From assembly GCA_030066195.1 (NCBI GenBank), contig JASJCB010000006.1:56527-120526 (forward strand): a DNA stretch of 64,000 nt, written 5' to 3'. Positions 26,115 through 36,027 of this stretch are shown here, piece by piece. The DNA is from Acidobacteriota bacterium. Lineage in GTDB: Bacteria; Acidobacteriota; Holophagae; Acanthopleuribacterales; Acanthopleuribacteraceae. The notes beneath the pieces were generated by a model, which worked only from the letters and a program-made list of their open reading frames with translations, was not told the DNA's origin and did not search any database. Within the stretch, counting starts at the first letter, position 1; every line of letters begins with the position of its first letter. The position numbers and the translations under genes were made by a program.

Positions 26115-27197
26115 CTAGACTCCGCTTGCACCGGTGAGTTGGCAGTTAATGCAAATGTCGTCCGGACATTTGCGTAAGCTGTGACGTAGGCGCTGCATCG
26201 GTTCGCCGTTTTCTATTTCTTCGTAGGTTTGTTTCAGGAAATTGCCGACCGGTTCATGCACCGTACAGGGTCGTACACTGCCGTCCGGGGTCAGGTACAG
26301 GTTGAACCACGGCAGTTGGCAGTTGATGGGTTTGATGCTGCCTTCTGCCGGGTCCACGGCTTCTCCCGTATTCGCGAACGGGGACAGTGCCGCTCCCACG
26401 CGTTCACTGCGTTCATCCGGGGTGTCCATGGTGATCAACCGGATGCCGGCGTTGTCGGCCATGGTGCGCAATTCGGGCAGGGCTTCCATAAATTTGTCCA
26501 AGGTGCGCGCGTCATCATGCTGTTTGACGGCGCCCGGCAGAGTTCGGAACAAACGCAGTTGGACCGTGGTGGGTTCCCACCGGCTGACCCAATCCATGAA
26601 TGCCTTCAGGTCGTGGCAATTGTCTTCCTGAACCGTAAAGTTGAACCTGGTGACGGGGATAGGCCCCGTATGACTTTTTTTGGCGTCCGTAAAGGCTTGT
26701 AGGCGTTCGTTCAACTTCTCCCAGGTAGCGCCTACCCTGATGCGCTCATAAGTTTCTTTGGTGCCGCCGTCGCAGGAGAAAATGACCTCGTTGACCTTAT
26801 TGCGCAAGGTGGCCTCGATGAACTTGTCCTTCATCAACAACCCGTTGGTGCAGTAACTGATGAAAGGAACGTTGTAGTCGCCCGCAATATCCAGAATTTT
26901 GTCGAAATGAGCCGTGACAAAGGGTTCCGCGCCGCAGGAAAGGTAGAGATAGCGGGTGCGCGGAAGCATTTGCTTCGCCATGCCCGCAAACATTTCGGTG
27001 GTCATGGGTCGCGCCACGGGCTTGCGGTCCGGATCGGAAAAATAGCACATGACACAACGCAGATTGCAGGCATCGTTGGTGTCTACGCGAAGGAGCAGGT
27101 AGCGTTTGCGCACGGCGCGCACGGTCTTAACCACGGCGAGGCGAAGCGACGGTGACTTGATTTTTCGATAGATCTCTTGAACGGAATAAAGGTTCAT
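26115..27197 (-). CDS. Radical SAM / SPASM protein
   Basis: A 360-residue iron-sulfur enzyme. CNLRCVMC (about residues 43-50) is the CxxxCxxC that binds the SAM cluster; LSCGAEPF replaces the usual GGEP motif. The C-terminus has SPASM-type cysteines: NCQLPWFNLYLTPDGSVRPC, then CPDDICINC, for an auxiliary cluster. Such proteins modify peptides or sugars or mature other enzymes. It ends 81 bases before tmk on the same strand. The upstream ATG at 27197 has AAGGAG 14 bases away, a long spacing. Substrate unknown; no obvious precursor peptide lies beside it. Confidence 0.88.
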   Translation of the reverse strand: MNLYSVQEIYRKIKSPSLRLAVVKTVRAVRKRYLLLRVDTNDACNLRCVMCYFSDPDRKPVARPMTTEMFAGMAKQMLPRTRYLYLSCGAEPFVTAHFDKILDIAGDYNVPFISYCTNGLLMKDKFIEATLRNKVNEVIFSCDGGTKETYERIRVGATWEKLNERLQAFTDAKKSHTGPIPVTRFNFTVQEDNCHDLKAFMDWVSRWEPTTVQLRLFRTLPGAVKQHDDARTLDKFMEALPELRTMADNAGIRLITMDTPDERSERVGAALSPFANTGEAVDPAEGSIKPINCQLPWFNLYLTPDGSVRPCTVHEPVGNFLKQTYEEIENGEPMQRLRHSLRKCPDDICINCQLTGASGV

Positions 27198-27308
27198 AAT
27201 GGTGTTGGGAACTCCTTAGCCGTTGCGTTCCATGGGTGAACCATGGTACCCAATGAGGCCCGGTGTTTGACCGGCGGCGAGCGAGCCTAGTATGCAACAG
27301 GAAACAGC

Positions 27309-27992
27309 ATGAGTCAATTTATACGCATTCCCGATCGAACCTTGATGGAAATCGTGGCGAAAGGCCGAAAAATAAGGCCGGAAGGGCATTCCAGGATTCC
27401 ACCCGAGTATTTCTCCCCCATACCGCCCATTCGCTGGGTCTTTTGGCAACGCTTGCGCATGATCCGTTCCCTGATACAGAAATACGCCGGCGGCGCCCGC
27501 AATTGCCTTGATTTCGGCGGTGGGGGCGGTGTGTTGGCGCCCACTCTGGCCGGATGCTTCGAAGAGGTGGTGCTTTTGGACCTGGCGACGTACGAGGCCG
27601 ACCTGACCATACAAACCTTCAATTTGAATAATGTCATTCTGTCCGAGGCGGACGCAACCGGAACCGATTTGGGAGAAGACCGCTTCGATGCGGCTGTCGC
27701 CGCGGATGTGCTGGAGCACTTCCGTGACCTGGAGGATGCCGTCACCCCCCTGCTGCGTTGGTTGAAACCCGGCGGTCTCCTGTTCACTTCGTTACCCACG
27801 GAAACACTGGTCTATGAATTCCTGCGCTTTGTCTTTCGAACCAAAAAGCCGGAAGACCACTACCATCGCGCGGTCGATGTGGAGCGCTACCTGGAGCAGA
27901 GAAACTTCGAACGCCTGGAACGCCTTTACTCACCGCTGCTGATTCCGCTGACCTCCCTGTTTTATGTCAGCGCCTGGCGGAAAAAAGAATAG
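27309..27992 (+). CDS. Class I SAM-dependent methyltransferase
   Basis: A 227-residue protein with the SAM-binding motif I CLDFGGGGGVLAPTLA (about residues 66-81), an acidic motif II LLDLATYEADL and the post-motif RFDAAVAADVLEHFRDLEDAVTPLLRWLKPGGLLFTSLPTE. The last ~60 residues (YHRAVDVERYLEQRNFERLERL) resemble ubiquinone-type and glycosylation-associated methyltransferases. It is divergent from the radical SAM gene. Substrate unknown. The ATG at 27309 is the only convenient start; no strong ribosome site. Confidence 0.85.
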   Translation: MSQFIRIPDRTLMEIVAKGRKIRPEGHSRIPPEYFSPIPPIRWVFWQRLRMIRSLIQKYAGGARNCLDFGGGGGVLAPTLAGCFEEVVLLDLATYEADLTIQTFNLNNVILSEADATGTDLGEDRFDAAVAADVLEHFRDLEDAVTPLLRWLKPGGLLFTSLPTETLVYEFLRFVFRTKKPEDHYHRAVDVERYLEQRNFERLERLYSPLLIPLTSLFYVSAWRKKE

Positions 27993-28544
27993 GCCGGGAA
28001 CCAGGTATTCGGCAGTCCCCGGCCATGAAAAGGACAGGCTTACTGAGGTCAGTAAGGTATTTCGGCCGCCCATCGCGGTTGGGGGCCGAAGATCTCAGGA
28101 AAAACGGGGCGTGTGCATATGTCCAAATTCAAGGACTTTCGGCTGATAGTAATCTGGTCATGCATAGAAAGGGGGGCGGCCTACCGGCCGCCCTGGGGAT
28201 GGGAAACTCGGTTACCGATTGCGGTTCTGGCATCACCGGCTAACCGGTAACATCCTGGTCGGCATCATTGCCTGCTGGATGCCATTTAAGATGACAGTTG
28301 GATTTCACCAATTCAAGCAAAATAAAATACTTGCATTTTATTTGTGGTGCATGCCGATCCCGAATAAAATAAAACACCTTGGCGTGTATCGGCTTAGCCA
28401 CGCTAAAACAATCACCGGGAGCCAAGATTTGTTTTGAGTAGTTTTTCTGAAACCGGCTTCCATAGCCGGCAGTAATGTAATCGTGAAACACTTTTTAATA
28501 GCAGGCACAATTTGAATTGACTATACTTTTTCATAAAGCATACG
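27993..28544. other. Gene-free region with hairpins
   Basis: No gene seen. GGGCGGCC-TACC-GGCCGCCC at 28174-28193 is a strong hairpin without a T-run, a possible terminator of the methyltransferase gene. AAATAAAAT (28320-28328) pairs with ATTTTATTT (28335-28343). The stretch becomes A/T-rich towards the next start. Confidence 0.5.
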
Positions 28545-28557
28545 TATAATTTTCTCA
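28545..28557 (+). promoter_or_regulatory. -10 box placing the transcript start at the ATG (leaderless)
   Basis: A perfect TATAAT at 28545-28550 ends 6 bases before the ATG at 28557, and no ribosome site precedes it. A start about 7 bases after the -10 box would fall on the ATG itself. A clear -35 box at 17 bases is missing; TTGACT lies 22 bases away. Confidence 0.5.
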
Positions 28558-29918
28558 TGGCACGCGGAAGACCTACGAAAATTGAATCGATTGTCGGCGG
28601 ACAGCTCGAACCGGGCCGCACCTACACGGTGCGTGAAATTGCAAAAATACCGGAGGTTGCCGCTACTTATAAAGATTACGGCGCCGCATATTCCGCCATT
28701 CGGCAATTGCTGGTTAACAAGTTGCACTTATCTCCCGCGGGCAGCCGAGGTGAAGGCGCATCCAGCGCCATGTTTTTTGAAGGCGACGCAATTCTGGCCG
28801 CCTTGCAGGTGCCTTTGCCCAATCCTGAACCACTCCTCCCAAAGCAAGCACCACACACGCCGGATCGAGAAGAACCGGCTCGGAAACCGGTACAAGGTTT
28901 CCGACTGAAACGGCTGTTCGTCGTCATGTCGGCGTCGGCGATAGCGGCCGTCATCCTGTTTTTCATCCTGCCCGAGCGGACGCCCCGAGAAAAAATCAGG
29001 GCGCTGCAAAAAGCGGGAGACATCGCCGGATTACGGGCCTTCGAACGCGAGATGCGTACCATGGAAGACCTGAACACCGGCGATACCCTGCAGGCCGAGC
29101 GTGCGGAATTGCACCGGGCCTTCGGCGGCGAGTTACAGCTGACGCATGTGCCCGCCGTCAAAACGAACCGACCGTACCGACAGGAAATTGCCGCCGCTAT
29201 CGCCTCGCTTCATCCCGAGGTAGAGCACCTGAGCATCGACGACCTGTCGGCGGTTTTCCCTAAATTGGAGACGTGGCTGTTCAATACGCCCAAAGGTGTG
29301 ATTCCGGTTCAACTTGGCGCCCGCGTCAAGATTGACGGAGCCGGCGGGCATGTCTCACGGATCGAGCCGACGTACTGCACAATAAGCACGGATCAGGGCG
29401 GAGAAGTCAATTTGTCCCGACCCGAGCTGAAGGTAATGGGCACGGGCGAACAACCCGGGCTCAAAACCCTGATATACCCACACCCGGCCGGAAACCTCGA
29501 CGGCCTGCTGGCATGGGCTGCCGAGCAGCTTGAGGTACCTCTGATCGACCAGGCCGATCTGGACGGTCAGGTTGCCGGTTATTTCCCGCCTTACGATTCG
29601 GTACGGGCCTTTGTCGAAGACCTCGCCGATCCCGGCGTGCGTTTGACCGGCGATTCCCTAGTCCTTCTTCCCGAGCCCAAGCTCAAATTGCATCTCGGTT
29701 TTTTTGAAACCCAGATCTATCGTGGAGGAACCTGGGACCAGCACTTCACAGAACTCGCATCTCTCTTACCGCAGGGTCTCTCCTGGCCGGAACTTCCACC
29801 CGGTAATTGGTGGTACTCCGGGCAACAACTGGACACCTTAATTGCACAGCTACAAATGGATCCCGTTTTCCGTCGCGACGGTTCCGTGGTGCTGATTGGA
29901 GAGGAGCAGCCGGAATGA
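28557..29918 (+). CDS. Membrane-anchored DNA-binding-like protein with secretin-type (STN-like) domains
   Basis: A 453-residue protein not matching a known family as a whole. Residues 1-85 (ARGRPTKIESIVGGQLEPGRTYTVREIAKIPEV...YSAIRQLLVNKLHL) read like a cytoplasmic winged-helix DNA-binding domain. A Pro-rich linker leads to one transmembrane segment at 119-138 (LFVVMSASAIAAVILFFIL). Outside the membrane come a helical part, a small beta domain (252-295, with VSRIEPTYCTISTDQGGEV) resembling the GspC/PilP homology region, and two stretches (311-372 and 391-449) with the alternation LDGLLAWAAEQLEVPLI...DSLVLLP seen in STN domains of secretins. ToxR-like topology suggests a one-component transmembrane regulator. 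It is coupled to two exported products. All domain calls are by eye. Confidence 0.7.
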   Translation: MARGRPTKIESIVGGQLEPGRTYTVREIAKIPEVAATYKDYGAAYSAIRQLLVNKLHLSPAGSRGEGASSAMFFEGDAILAALQVPLPNPEPLLPKQAPHTPDREEPARKPVQGFRLKRLFVVMSASAIAAVILFFILPERTPREKIRALQKAGDIAGLRAFEREMRTMEDLNTGDTLQAERAELHRAFGGELQLTHVPAVKTNRPYRQEIAAAIASLHPEVEHLSIDDLSAVFPKLETWLFNTPKGVIPVQLGARVKIDGAGGHVSRIEPTYCTISTDQGGEVNLSRPELKVMGTGEQPGLKTLIYPHPAGNLDGLLAWAAEQLEVPLIDQADLDGQVAGYFPPYDSVRAFVEDLADPGVRLTGDSLVLLPEPKLKLHLGFFETQIYRGGTWDQHFTELASLLPQGLSWPELPPGNWWYSGQQLDTLIAQLQMDPVFRRDGSVVLIGEEQPE

Positions 29919-30073
29919 GAAAGATTATCGTTTTAACCGTCATTTTTTTATGCGCAGTCTCAGTAAACGCGATACCCATGCAAAACTCGAACTTCGCAAA
30001 ATGGGAATATGTTACCCTTGAAAGATGTGCTCATCCTAGCGGAACGTGTAGTACCCCCCCACCCTTGTTATGA
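29915..30073 (+). CDS. 52-residue exported peptide
   Basis: The ATG overlaps the stop of the preceding gene (ATGA), indicating translational coupling. Residues 1-19 (RKIIVLTVIFLCAVSVNA) form a clear signal peptide with an AxA-like cleavage site (VNA). The mature ~33 residues contain two cysteines (ERCAHPSGTC) that could form a disulfide, and end in PPPLL. The next gene starts 8 bases after the stop. No family is recognised. It could be a ligand or a small periplasmic partner of the transmembrane protein. Too short to judge by codon use alone, but signals and position support it. Confidence 0.7.
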   Translation: MRKIIVLTVIFLCAVSVNAIPMQNSNFAKWEYVTLERCAHPSGTCSTPPPLL

Positions 30074-30081
30074 GGTGACTT

Positions 30082-31203
30082 ATGCTATGGCTTGCCTTAT
30101 TTTGTTTTTCCGGTCCTTGGGAATGGCAGGTGAACGGAAAGCTTTTCAATAATCAGGGTCACTGGCCGACCGGTGCACTCGCTCTCGATGAGAGCGGTAC
30201 CGGGCTCCTTACCACTGATATGGAACGAAAGCTTTATCTGTTGGAACCAGGTCTGCCGCCGAAGGAAATTCACTTGAAGAACGTGCGTATCATCAAGGTG
30301 GCACTTGGTGATCGTATGATTTACGTCAACGGTAAATCCGGGGAACAGCTCGCTCTGTATGCCCTGGATCGGGAAACCGGTCAGGTTCTTACCGAAATAC
30401 CCGCGCCCGCCTATCATTGCCTTCAGGTTACCGGCGGCCGGGTTGTCGGTGTAATTCTGGAAAAGCAAGGCAAGCCCATGATCCACGTGCGGGACCCGGA
30501 TAATCTGGAGACTCGCGAAACCTTCTTCAAGCCTACGCCGCGGATCCTGACCATGGTCGACAATGCAGGCTTGTGGTTAGTCCACAAACGAGGCGCTTAC
30601 GCGATGATGAGTGAGGTAAGCAAGCGTATCTACTTCGCATCACCCAGTCGTATCGATTGGGAGCGCGACCATAGTGACGCTCTACCAAATACTTATCCTT
30701 ATAAGATTGGCGACTTGGGGCCTCATTTCATCTCACCCACGCGCCGGTCGACCCAGGCTCCGTTGACGGCGAATCAAACCAAGGGCCTGACTGACTTCTA
30801 CCGGCATTGGCAAAGTCAGAGCAGGGTCGTCTATTTCGGTGCGTTGGGCGACGGGTATGTGGTTTGTTTCGAAATACCGGACCAAATCGACGGATTCTAT
30901 GTCGGCAACCACCTGGGAATCCGTTTTCTCAACCGACGCTTCCAACCGCTGGGTCCGGTCCAAGAACGCTACGGCCAGGCGGCGGGCGCCGCCGGAGGGG
31001 CACTATACGTGGTCTATCCGGACGGCAGGGAGCCGTTGCCGTCCTCACCGGGCGCCATGACCGAACACTACGGCTTGGATCGCCTGGAGAGCTTGACGGC
31101 CCTGTACCGGCATTGGAAGAAATACCGCTTTCAAGAAAACCGGGGCTACCACATCATCGCGGAAGCCCTAAAACCCGAGGTAGGTTTTGCTTCTATCGAG
31201 TGA
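30082..31203 (+). CDS. Exported protein of unknown function, possibly beta-propeller
   Basis: A 373-residue protein. The first ~11 residues are hydrophobic (LWLALFCFSG) but short for a signal peptide. The body is rich in short strand-like units ending in D, such as GTGLLTTDMERKLYLLEPGL, GKSGEQLALYALDRETGQVL and KPMIHVRDPDNLETRE, as in WD/PQQ-like propellers, without a strict consensus. Two similar segments, LTDFYRHWQSQSR and LTALYRHWKKYRF, hint at an internal duplication. GAGGTG lies 5 bases before the ATG. It is third in an operon with the membrane regulator and the small peptide, and ends before a strong terminator. Confidence 0.7.
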   Translation: MLWLALFCFSGPWEWQVNGKLFNNQGHWPTGALALDESGTGLLTTDMERKLYLLEPGLPPKEIHLKNVRIIKVALGDRMIYVNGKSGEQLALYALDRETGQVLTEIPAPAYHCLQVTGGRVVGVILEKQGKPMIHVRDPDNLETRETFFKPTPRILTMVDNAGLWLVHKRGAYAMMSEVSKRIYFASPSRIDWERDHSDALPNTYPYKIGDLGPHFISPTRRSTQAPLTANQTKGLTDFYRHWQSQSRVVYFGALGDGYVVCFEIPDQIDGFYVGNHLGIRFLNRRFQPLGPVQERYGQAAGAAGGALYVVYPDGREPLPSSPGAMTEHYGLDRLESLTALYRHWKKYRFQENRGYHIIAEALKPEVGFASIE

Positions 31204-31230
31204 AACTGTTGGTTTGACAATTCAGGGAGG

Positions 31231-31264
31231 GGCCGGTGGAACCATCCACCGGCCTTTCTTTTTT
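31231..31264 (+). terminator. Rho-independent terminator of the regulator/peptide operon
   Basis: GGCCGGTGGA, loop ACCA, TCCACCGGCC and TTTCTTTTTT: a perfect 10-bp stem with a T-run, 28 bases after the stop at 31203. Confidence 0.9.
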
Positions 31265-31378
31265 GCAGATGCCGGCCCGGTCAGGAAACTGCCGGCCGGC
31301 CTTTTCGTTTAAATAATTAGGGGGAGCATTTGCGTCTTTGACGCTTTTTATCGACCACCTTCGCCGTGGAGGTTCCTC

Positions 31379-32602
31379 ATGAAATGGACTGTGTCTGTGC
31401 TATTTTTCCTTTCCCTGAACATTTTTGCTCAAAAAACCGTGACCAACGGCCCCGTGCCGATCAATGCGTCCTATACCCTTTCTTTTGTCGAGGAGCTGCG
31501 TTTCGGCAGCGGCGAGGCCGAAGATCATTACTTATTTGCCAACGATAACTCAACCGTCACCGCCGATAGCGAGGGCAATATGTATGTCGCCGATGTGGCC
31601 AACGTAAGGGTGCTGGTTTTCGACCCCACGGGAAAGTTCCTGCGCGTGATGGCCAAAAAAGGCGAGGGCCCCGGCGAATTCCGCGGCATTCCCTCGTTCC
31701 AGATCCTGGACAACGGCAAAGCCATGGGCGTCGATCAAGTCATGATGAGCATTCCCCGCTTTTACTACTTCGACGAAAACATGAAGTTTGTCGAACAAAA
31801 ACTCCCCATGGGCGGCGGCCCCGTGGCCGGCAATGCTTACTTCAATCGGGACGCCGGCTTCTTTTTCGGCTTCAGCTTCAAGGTGGATATGGAAAACCAG
31901 AAGCTGGAACTGGGCTGGTGCTTATTTCGGGGCGATTTCACCCTGGCGAAACGGCTGAGCGGTTACAAGATGCCCTTGCCGAATTTCGCAAAAATGGGTG
32001 ACCCGGCCATGTGGAAGGAACAGATGGTACATCGCTTCAAATACGGCTCATCGGGTTTGGGAGCATGTGCTTTCGACAAGCAGGGCCGCATTTACCTGGG
32101 CGATGCGCTACATTACCGCATTACCCGGTGGGATCCTGAATTCACCAGGGAAGAACTGATCATCACCAGAAAGTGCAAACCGATCCACTACAGCCAGGAA
32201 GACACGGATGCACTTGTTGAAAACGTTGTTGATCAGGTCTTGCAAAGTCCTCTGCCGCAACTGGCTCAAATTTTTACCGATTCATTCGTTCGCCAGGCCG
32301 TGGACGAGGCCGATCTTCCGCCTACGAAGCCGCGGATTCAGGGACTTTTAGTCACGGAAGCAGGCGATATCCTGGTTCTGCGAGACATTCGCGCCGCGAA
32401 CGGAGAACAAATGGTGGATGTTTTCGATCCCAAGGGTTATTACCAGGGAGAGGTCACCCTGCCCAACAATGCCTTTTTCAATCCGTTCCAATACATGCCG
32501 CGCATGTCATTCCGAAACGGTCGCGCCTACACTCTGGAGGTTGACGAGAACGGTGACGTGCAAGTGGTGCGTTACCGGGTCGAGCGCGTCAAACGCAGCT
32601 GA
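31379..32602 (+). CDS. Exported six-bladed beta-propeller (NHL-like) protein
   Basis: A 407-residue protein with a signal peptide (KWTVSVLFFLSLNIFA, cleavage about residue 18). Blade-like units such as STVTADSEGNMYVADVANVRVLVFDPTGKFLRVMAKKGEGPGEF and ACAFDKQGRIYLGDALHYRITRWDPEFTREELI follow the NHL / 6-bladed propeller pattern, including the common GxGPGEF loop. A stretch of about 60 residues (YSQEDTDALVENVVDQVLQ...FVRQAVDEADLPPTKPR) interrupts the propeller before the last blades. It has GGAGG 6 bases before the ATG. Such exported propellers are binding modules; the ligand is unknown. It is separate from the operon ending at 31264. Confidence 0.85.
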   Translation: MKWTVSVLFFLSLNIFAQKTVTNGPVPINASYTLSFVEELRFGSGEAEDHYLFANDNSTVTADSEGNMYVADVANVRVLVFDPTGKFLRVMAKKGEGPGEFRGIPSFQILDNGKAMGVDQVMMSIPRFYYFDENMKFVEQKLPMGGGPVAGNAYFNRDAGFFFGFSFKVDMENQKLELGWCLFRGDFTLAKRLSGYKMPLPNFAKMGDPAMWKEQMVHRFKYGSSGLGACAFDKQGRIYLGDALHYRITRWDPEFTREELIITRKCKPIHYSQEDTDALVENVVDQVLQSPLPQLAQIFTDSFVRQAVDEADLPPTKPRIQGLLVTEAGDILVLRDIRAANGEQMVDVFDPKGYYQGEVTLPNNAFFNPFQYMPRMSFRNGRAYTLEVDENGDVQVVRYRVERVKRS

Positions 32603-32624
32603 TTCTTCGTCAAATCCCAAAAAG

Positions 32625-32652
32625 AAAAGGAGGGCCGGAGCCCTCCTTTTTT
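32625..32652. terminator. Bidirectional terminator between propeller gene and groEL
   Basis: AAAAGGAGGGC, loop CGGA, GCCCTCCTTTT: an 11-bp perfect stem flanked by an A-run and a T-run, so it serves both convergent transcripts. Confidence 0.9.
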
Positions 32653-32684
32653 GTTTGGTGCTTCGAGTCGGTGCGCGAGGCAGC

Positions 32685-34352
<1,668 letters not shown>

Positions 34353-34382
34353 TCAAGCTATGCGTTGGGACCGTTAGCCGGC

Positions 34383-34673
34383 TTACTTTTCGATTACAGC
34401 CAGGACTTCGTCCTCGCGCAGAATGATGTGTTCTACATCGTTGAGCTTGACCTCGGTGCCGGCGTACTTGCCCAGCAGGATGGTGTCGCCCACCTTGACG
34501 GTCATAGGGATGAGTTCCCCTTTATCGTTTCTCTTGCCGTCACCGACAGCCATCACCTCGGCTTCGAGGGGCTTTTCTTTGGCAGAGTCGGGGATGATAA
34601 TCCCGCCGCGAACTTCTTCTTTGGCATCGAGGCGTTTGACCAGGATGCGGTCGCCAAGAGGTTTCACTTTCAT
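34383..34673 (-). CDS. groES: Co-chaperonin GroES (10 kDa)
   Basis: A 96-residue subunit of the heptameric lid of GroEL. It has the N-terminal [17 protein letters not shown], the mobile loop with [13 protein letters not shown] (about 22-34) and the roof and C-terminal strands [16 protein letters not shown] and [12 protein letters not shown]. The ATG at 34673 is the family start; a GTG-initiated extension of 16 residues towards 34721 runs through the CIRCE and is rejected. It is first in groES-groEL, with groEL starting 45 bases after its stop. Confidence 0.98.
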   Translation of the reverse strand: MKVKPLGDRILVKRLDAKEEVRGGIIIPDSAKEKPLEAEVMAVGDGKRNDKGELIPMTVKVGDTILLGKYAGTEVKLNDVEHIILREDEVLAVIEK

Positions 34674-34710
34674 GGTTACGTCACTCCTCACACGACTTTG
34701 TTTGGTGCCG

Positions 34711-34737
34711 TTAGCACTCAAATTTAACGAGTGCTAA
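34711..34737 (-). promoter_or_regulatory. CIRCE operator (HrcA binding site)
   Basis: TTAGCACTC, nine bases, GAGTGCTAA: an exact match to the CIRCE consensus. It overlaps the -10 end of the groES promoter, so bound HrcA would block it; heat shock would release it. Confidence 0.97.
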
Positions 34738-34764
34738 TATAGGCTGATCCACCTGGCTTGTCAA
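34736..34764 (-). promoter_or_regulatory. groES-groEL sigma-70 promoter
   Basis: On the minus strand TTGACA (34764-34759) and TATATT (34741-34736) are separated by 17 bases. The remainder of the spacer up to 35088 shows no clear gene. Confidence 0.9.
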
Positions 34765-35088
34765 CTATTTTTGGTTTTATTTCTGTCATGATTTACAAAA
34801 TATGAGTCGCCGGAGCTAAGGTTATTCATGTGCAGCTTGCCTTTCCATGGTAAACTTAGCCGTTTTGCTGCTTTTCAGCTCCCGGAAAAGCACCGTAGGG
34901 TTGCTCAGGCGACGTTTGCTCCGACCGGATTTGTATGGTACGGGCTTTGCTCAGGAGACAAGGTTTATGAGTAACCGTTCGCCTTCGCGGAAATTGCCGC
35001 GTCAAATTGGCACGGTTCTATCCCATGGACGACCATTTTGTCATGGACCCACATCGACAAGACTCTATATCGTTACGTGAGGGAACGC

Positions 35089-36027
35089 ATGCAAGCGACT
35101 AGTGGAGAAGTATTGGTCGAAGTCAATCGTATCAAGAAGTACTTCGGCTCCATCAAGGCCGTTGACGACATCAGTTTCGAGGTGCGTCGCGGTGACATCC
35201 TGGGATTCCTGGGCCCGAACGGGGCAGGGAAATCCACGGCGATGAAAATGATTACCTGTTTTCTACAACAGGACACCGGTTCCATCAAGGTCTGCGGTCA
35301 CGACACCATCGCCGAGGACCTGGCCGTTCGGCAAAAGATCGGTTACCTGCCCGAAAGCGCGCCCGCTTACGGCGAGATGACCGTCACCGGCTTCCTTAAT
35401 TTTGTGCTCGATGTACGCGGTGTGGACGACCGGCAGGCAGCGATCGATAAAGCCGTCGAGATGACCGGGCTGCACAAGGTCATGAACCAAACCATCGAAA
35501 CCCTGTCCAAAGGTTTCAAGCGCCGCGTCGGTTTGGCTCAAGCACTGATTCACGATCCCGAGGTTCTGATTCTGGATGAACCGACAGACGGTCTGGACCC
35601 CAACCAAAAGAAGCTGGTCCAAGACTTGATCCTGAAAATTGCGCGCAACAAGGCCATCATCCTGTCCACCCACATCCTCGATGAGGTGGAGCGCATTTGC
35701 AATCGGGCCATCATTATCTCGGAAGGGCAGTTACTGGAAGACTCGACTCCCCTTGACTTGATGGAAAAGGCCCCCAATCACAATGTGATTCACCTGGCTC
35801 TGGCCGAGGAGAACAAGGAGTTGGTCTCCAAGATCCAAGAACTGGAATGGGTCGAGCGTATTGTTCGCGAGACCGAAACTCGCTTGGAGATCTATCCCAA
35901 GGACCAGATGAGCCACCTGGCCGAGTTGATGCCCTTACTGGAAGGCATCCATATGGAAAGTATCACAGTGCAAGAGGGCCGCTTGGAAGACTTCTTCCGT
36001 GAAAAAACCGAGGGGGTTTGCGCATGA
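35089..36027 (+). CDS. ABC transporter ATP-binding protein, GldA-like
   Basis: A 312-residue ATPase. VNRIKKYFGSIKAVDDISFEVRRGDILGFLGPNGAGKSTAMKMI (Walker A about residues 41-49), Q-loop YLPESAPAYGEMTV, signature LSKGFKRRVGLAQALIHDPEVLILDEPTDGLDP and H-loop ILSTHILDEVERI are intact. A C-terminal extension (~80 residues, NHNVIHLALAEENKELV...) is typical of GldA/CcmA-like transporters. The ATG at 35089 has GAGGG 5 bases upstream. It starts the operon with an ABC-2 permease, a GldG-like protein and a DUF4340 protein. Gld proteins support gliding in Bacteroidota, but this four-gene set also occurs in non-gliding bacteria. Confidence 0.92.
   Translation: MQATSGEVLVEVNRIKKYFGSIKAVDDISFEVRRGDILGFLGPNGAGKSTAMKMITCFLQQDTGSIKVCGHDTIAEDLAVRQKIGYLPESAPAYGEMTVTGFLNFVLDVRGVDDRQAAIDKAVEMTGLHKVMNQTIETLSKGFKRRVGLAQALIHDPEVLILDEPTDGLDPNQKKLVQDLILKIARNKAIILSTHILDEVERICNRAIIISEGQLLEDSTPLDLMEKAPNHNVIHLALAEENKELVSKIQELEWVERIVRETETRLEIYPKDQMSHLAELMPLLEGIHMESITVQEGRLEDFFREKTEGVCA

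Noticed and set aside
35008..35024. TTGGCACG resembling a third sigma-54 promoter before the Gld-like operon
   Set aside because: The -12 position reads TATC instead of a GC-containing TTGC, so only half of the site is present.
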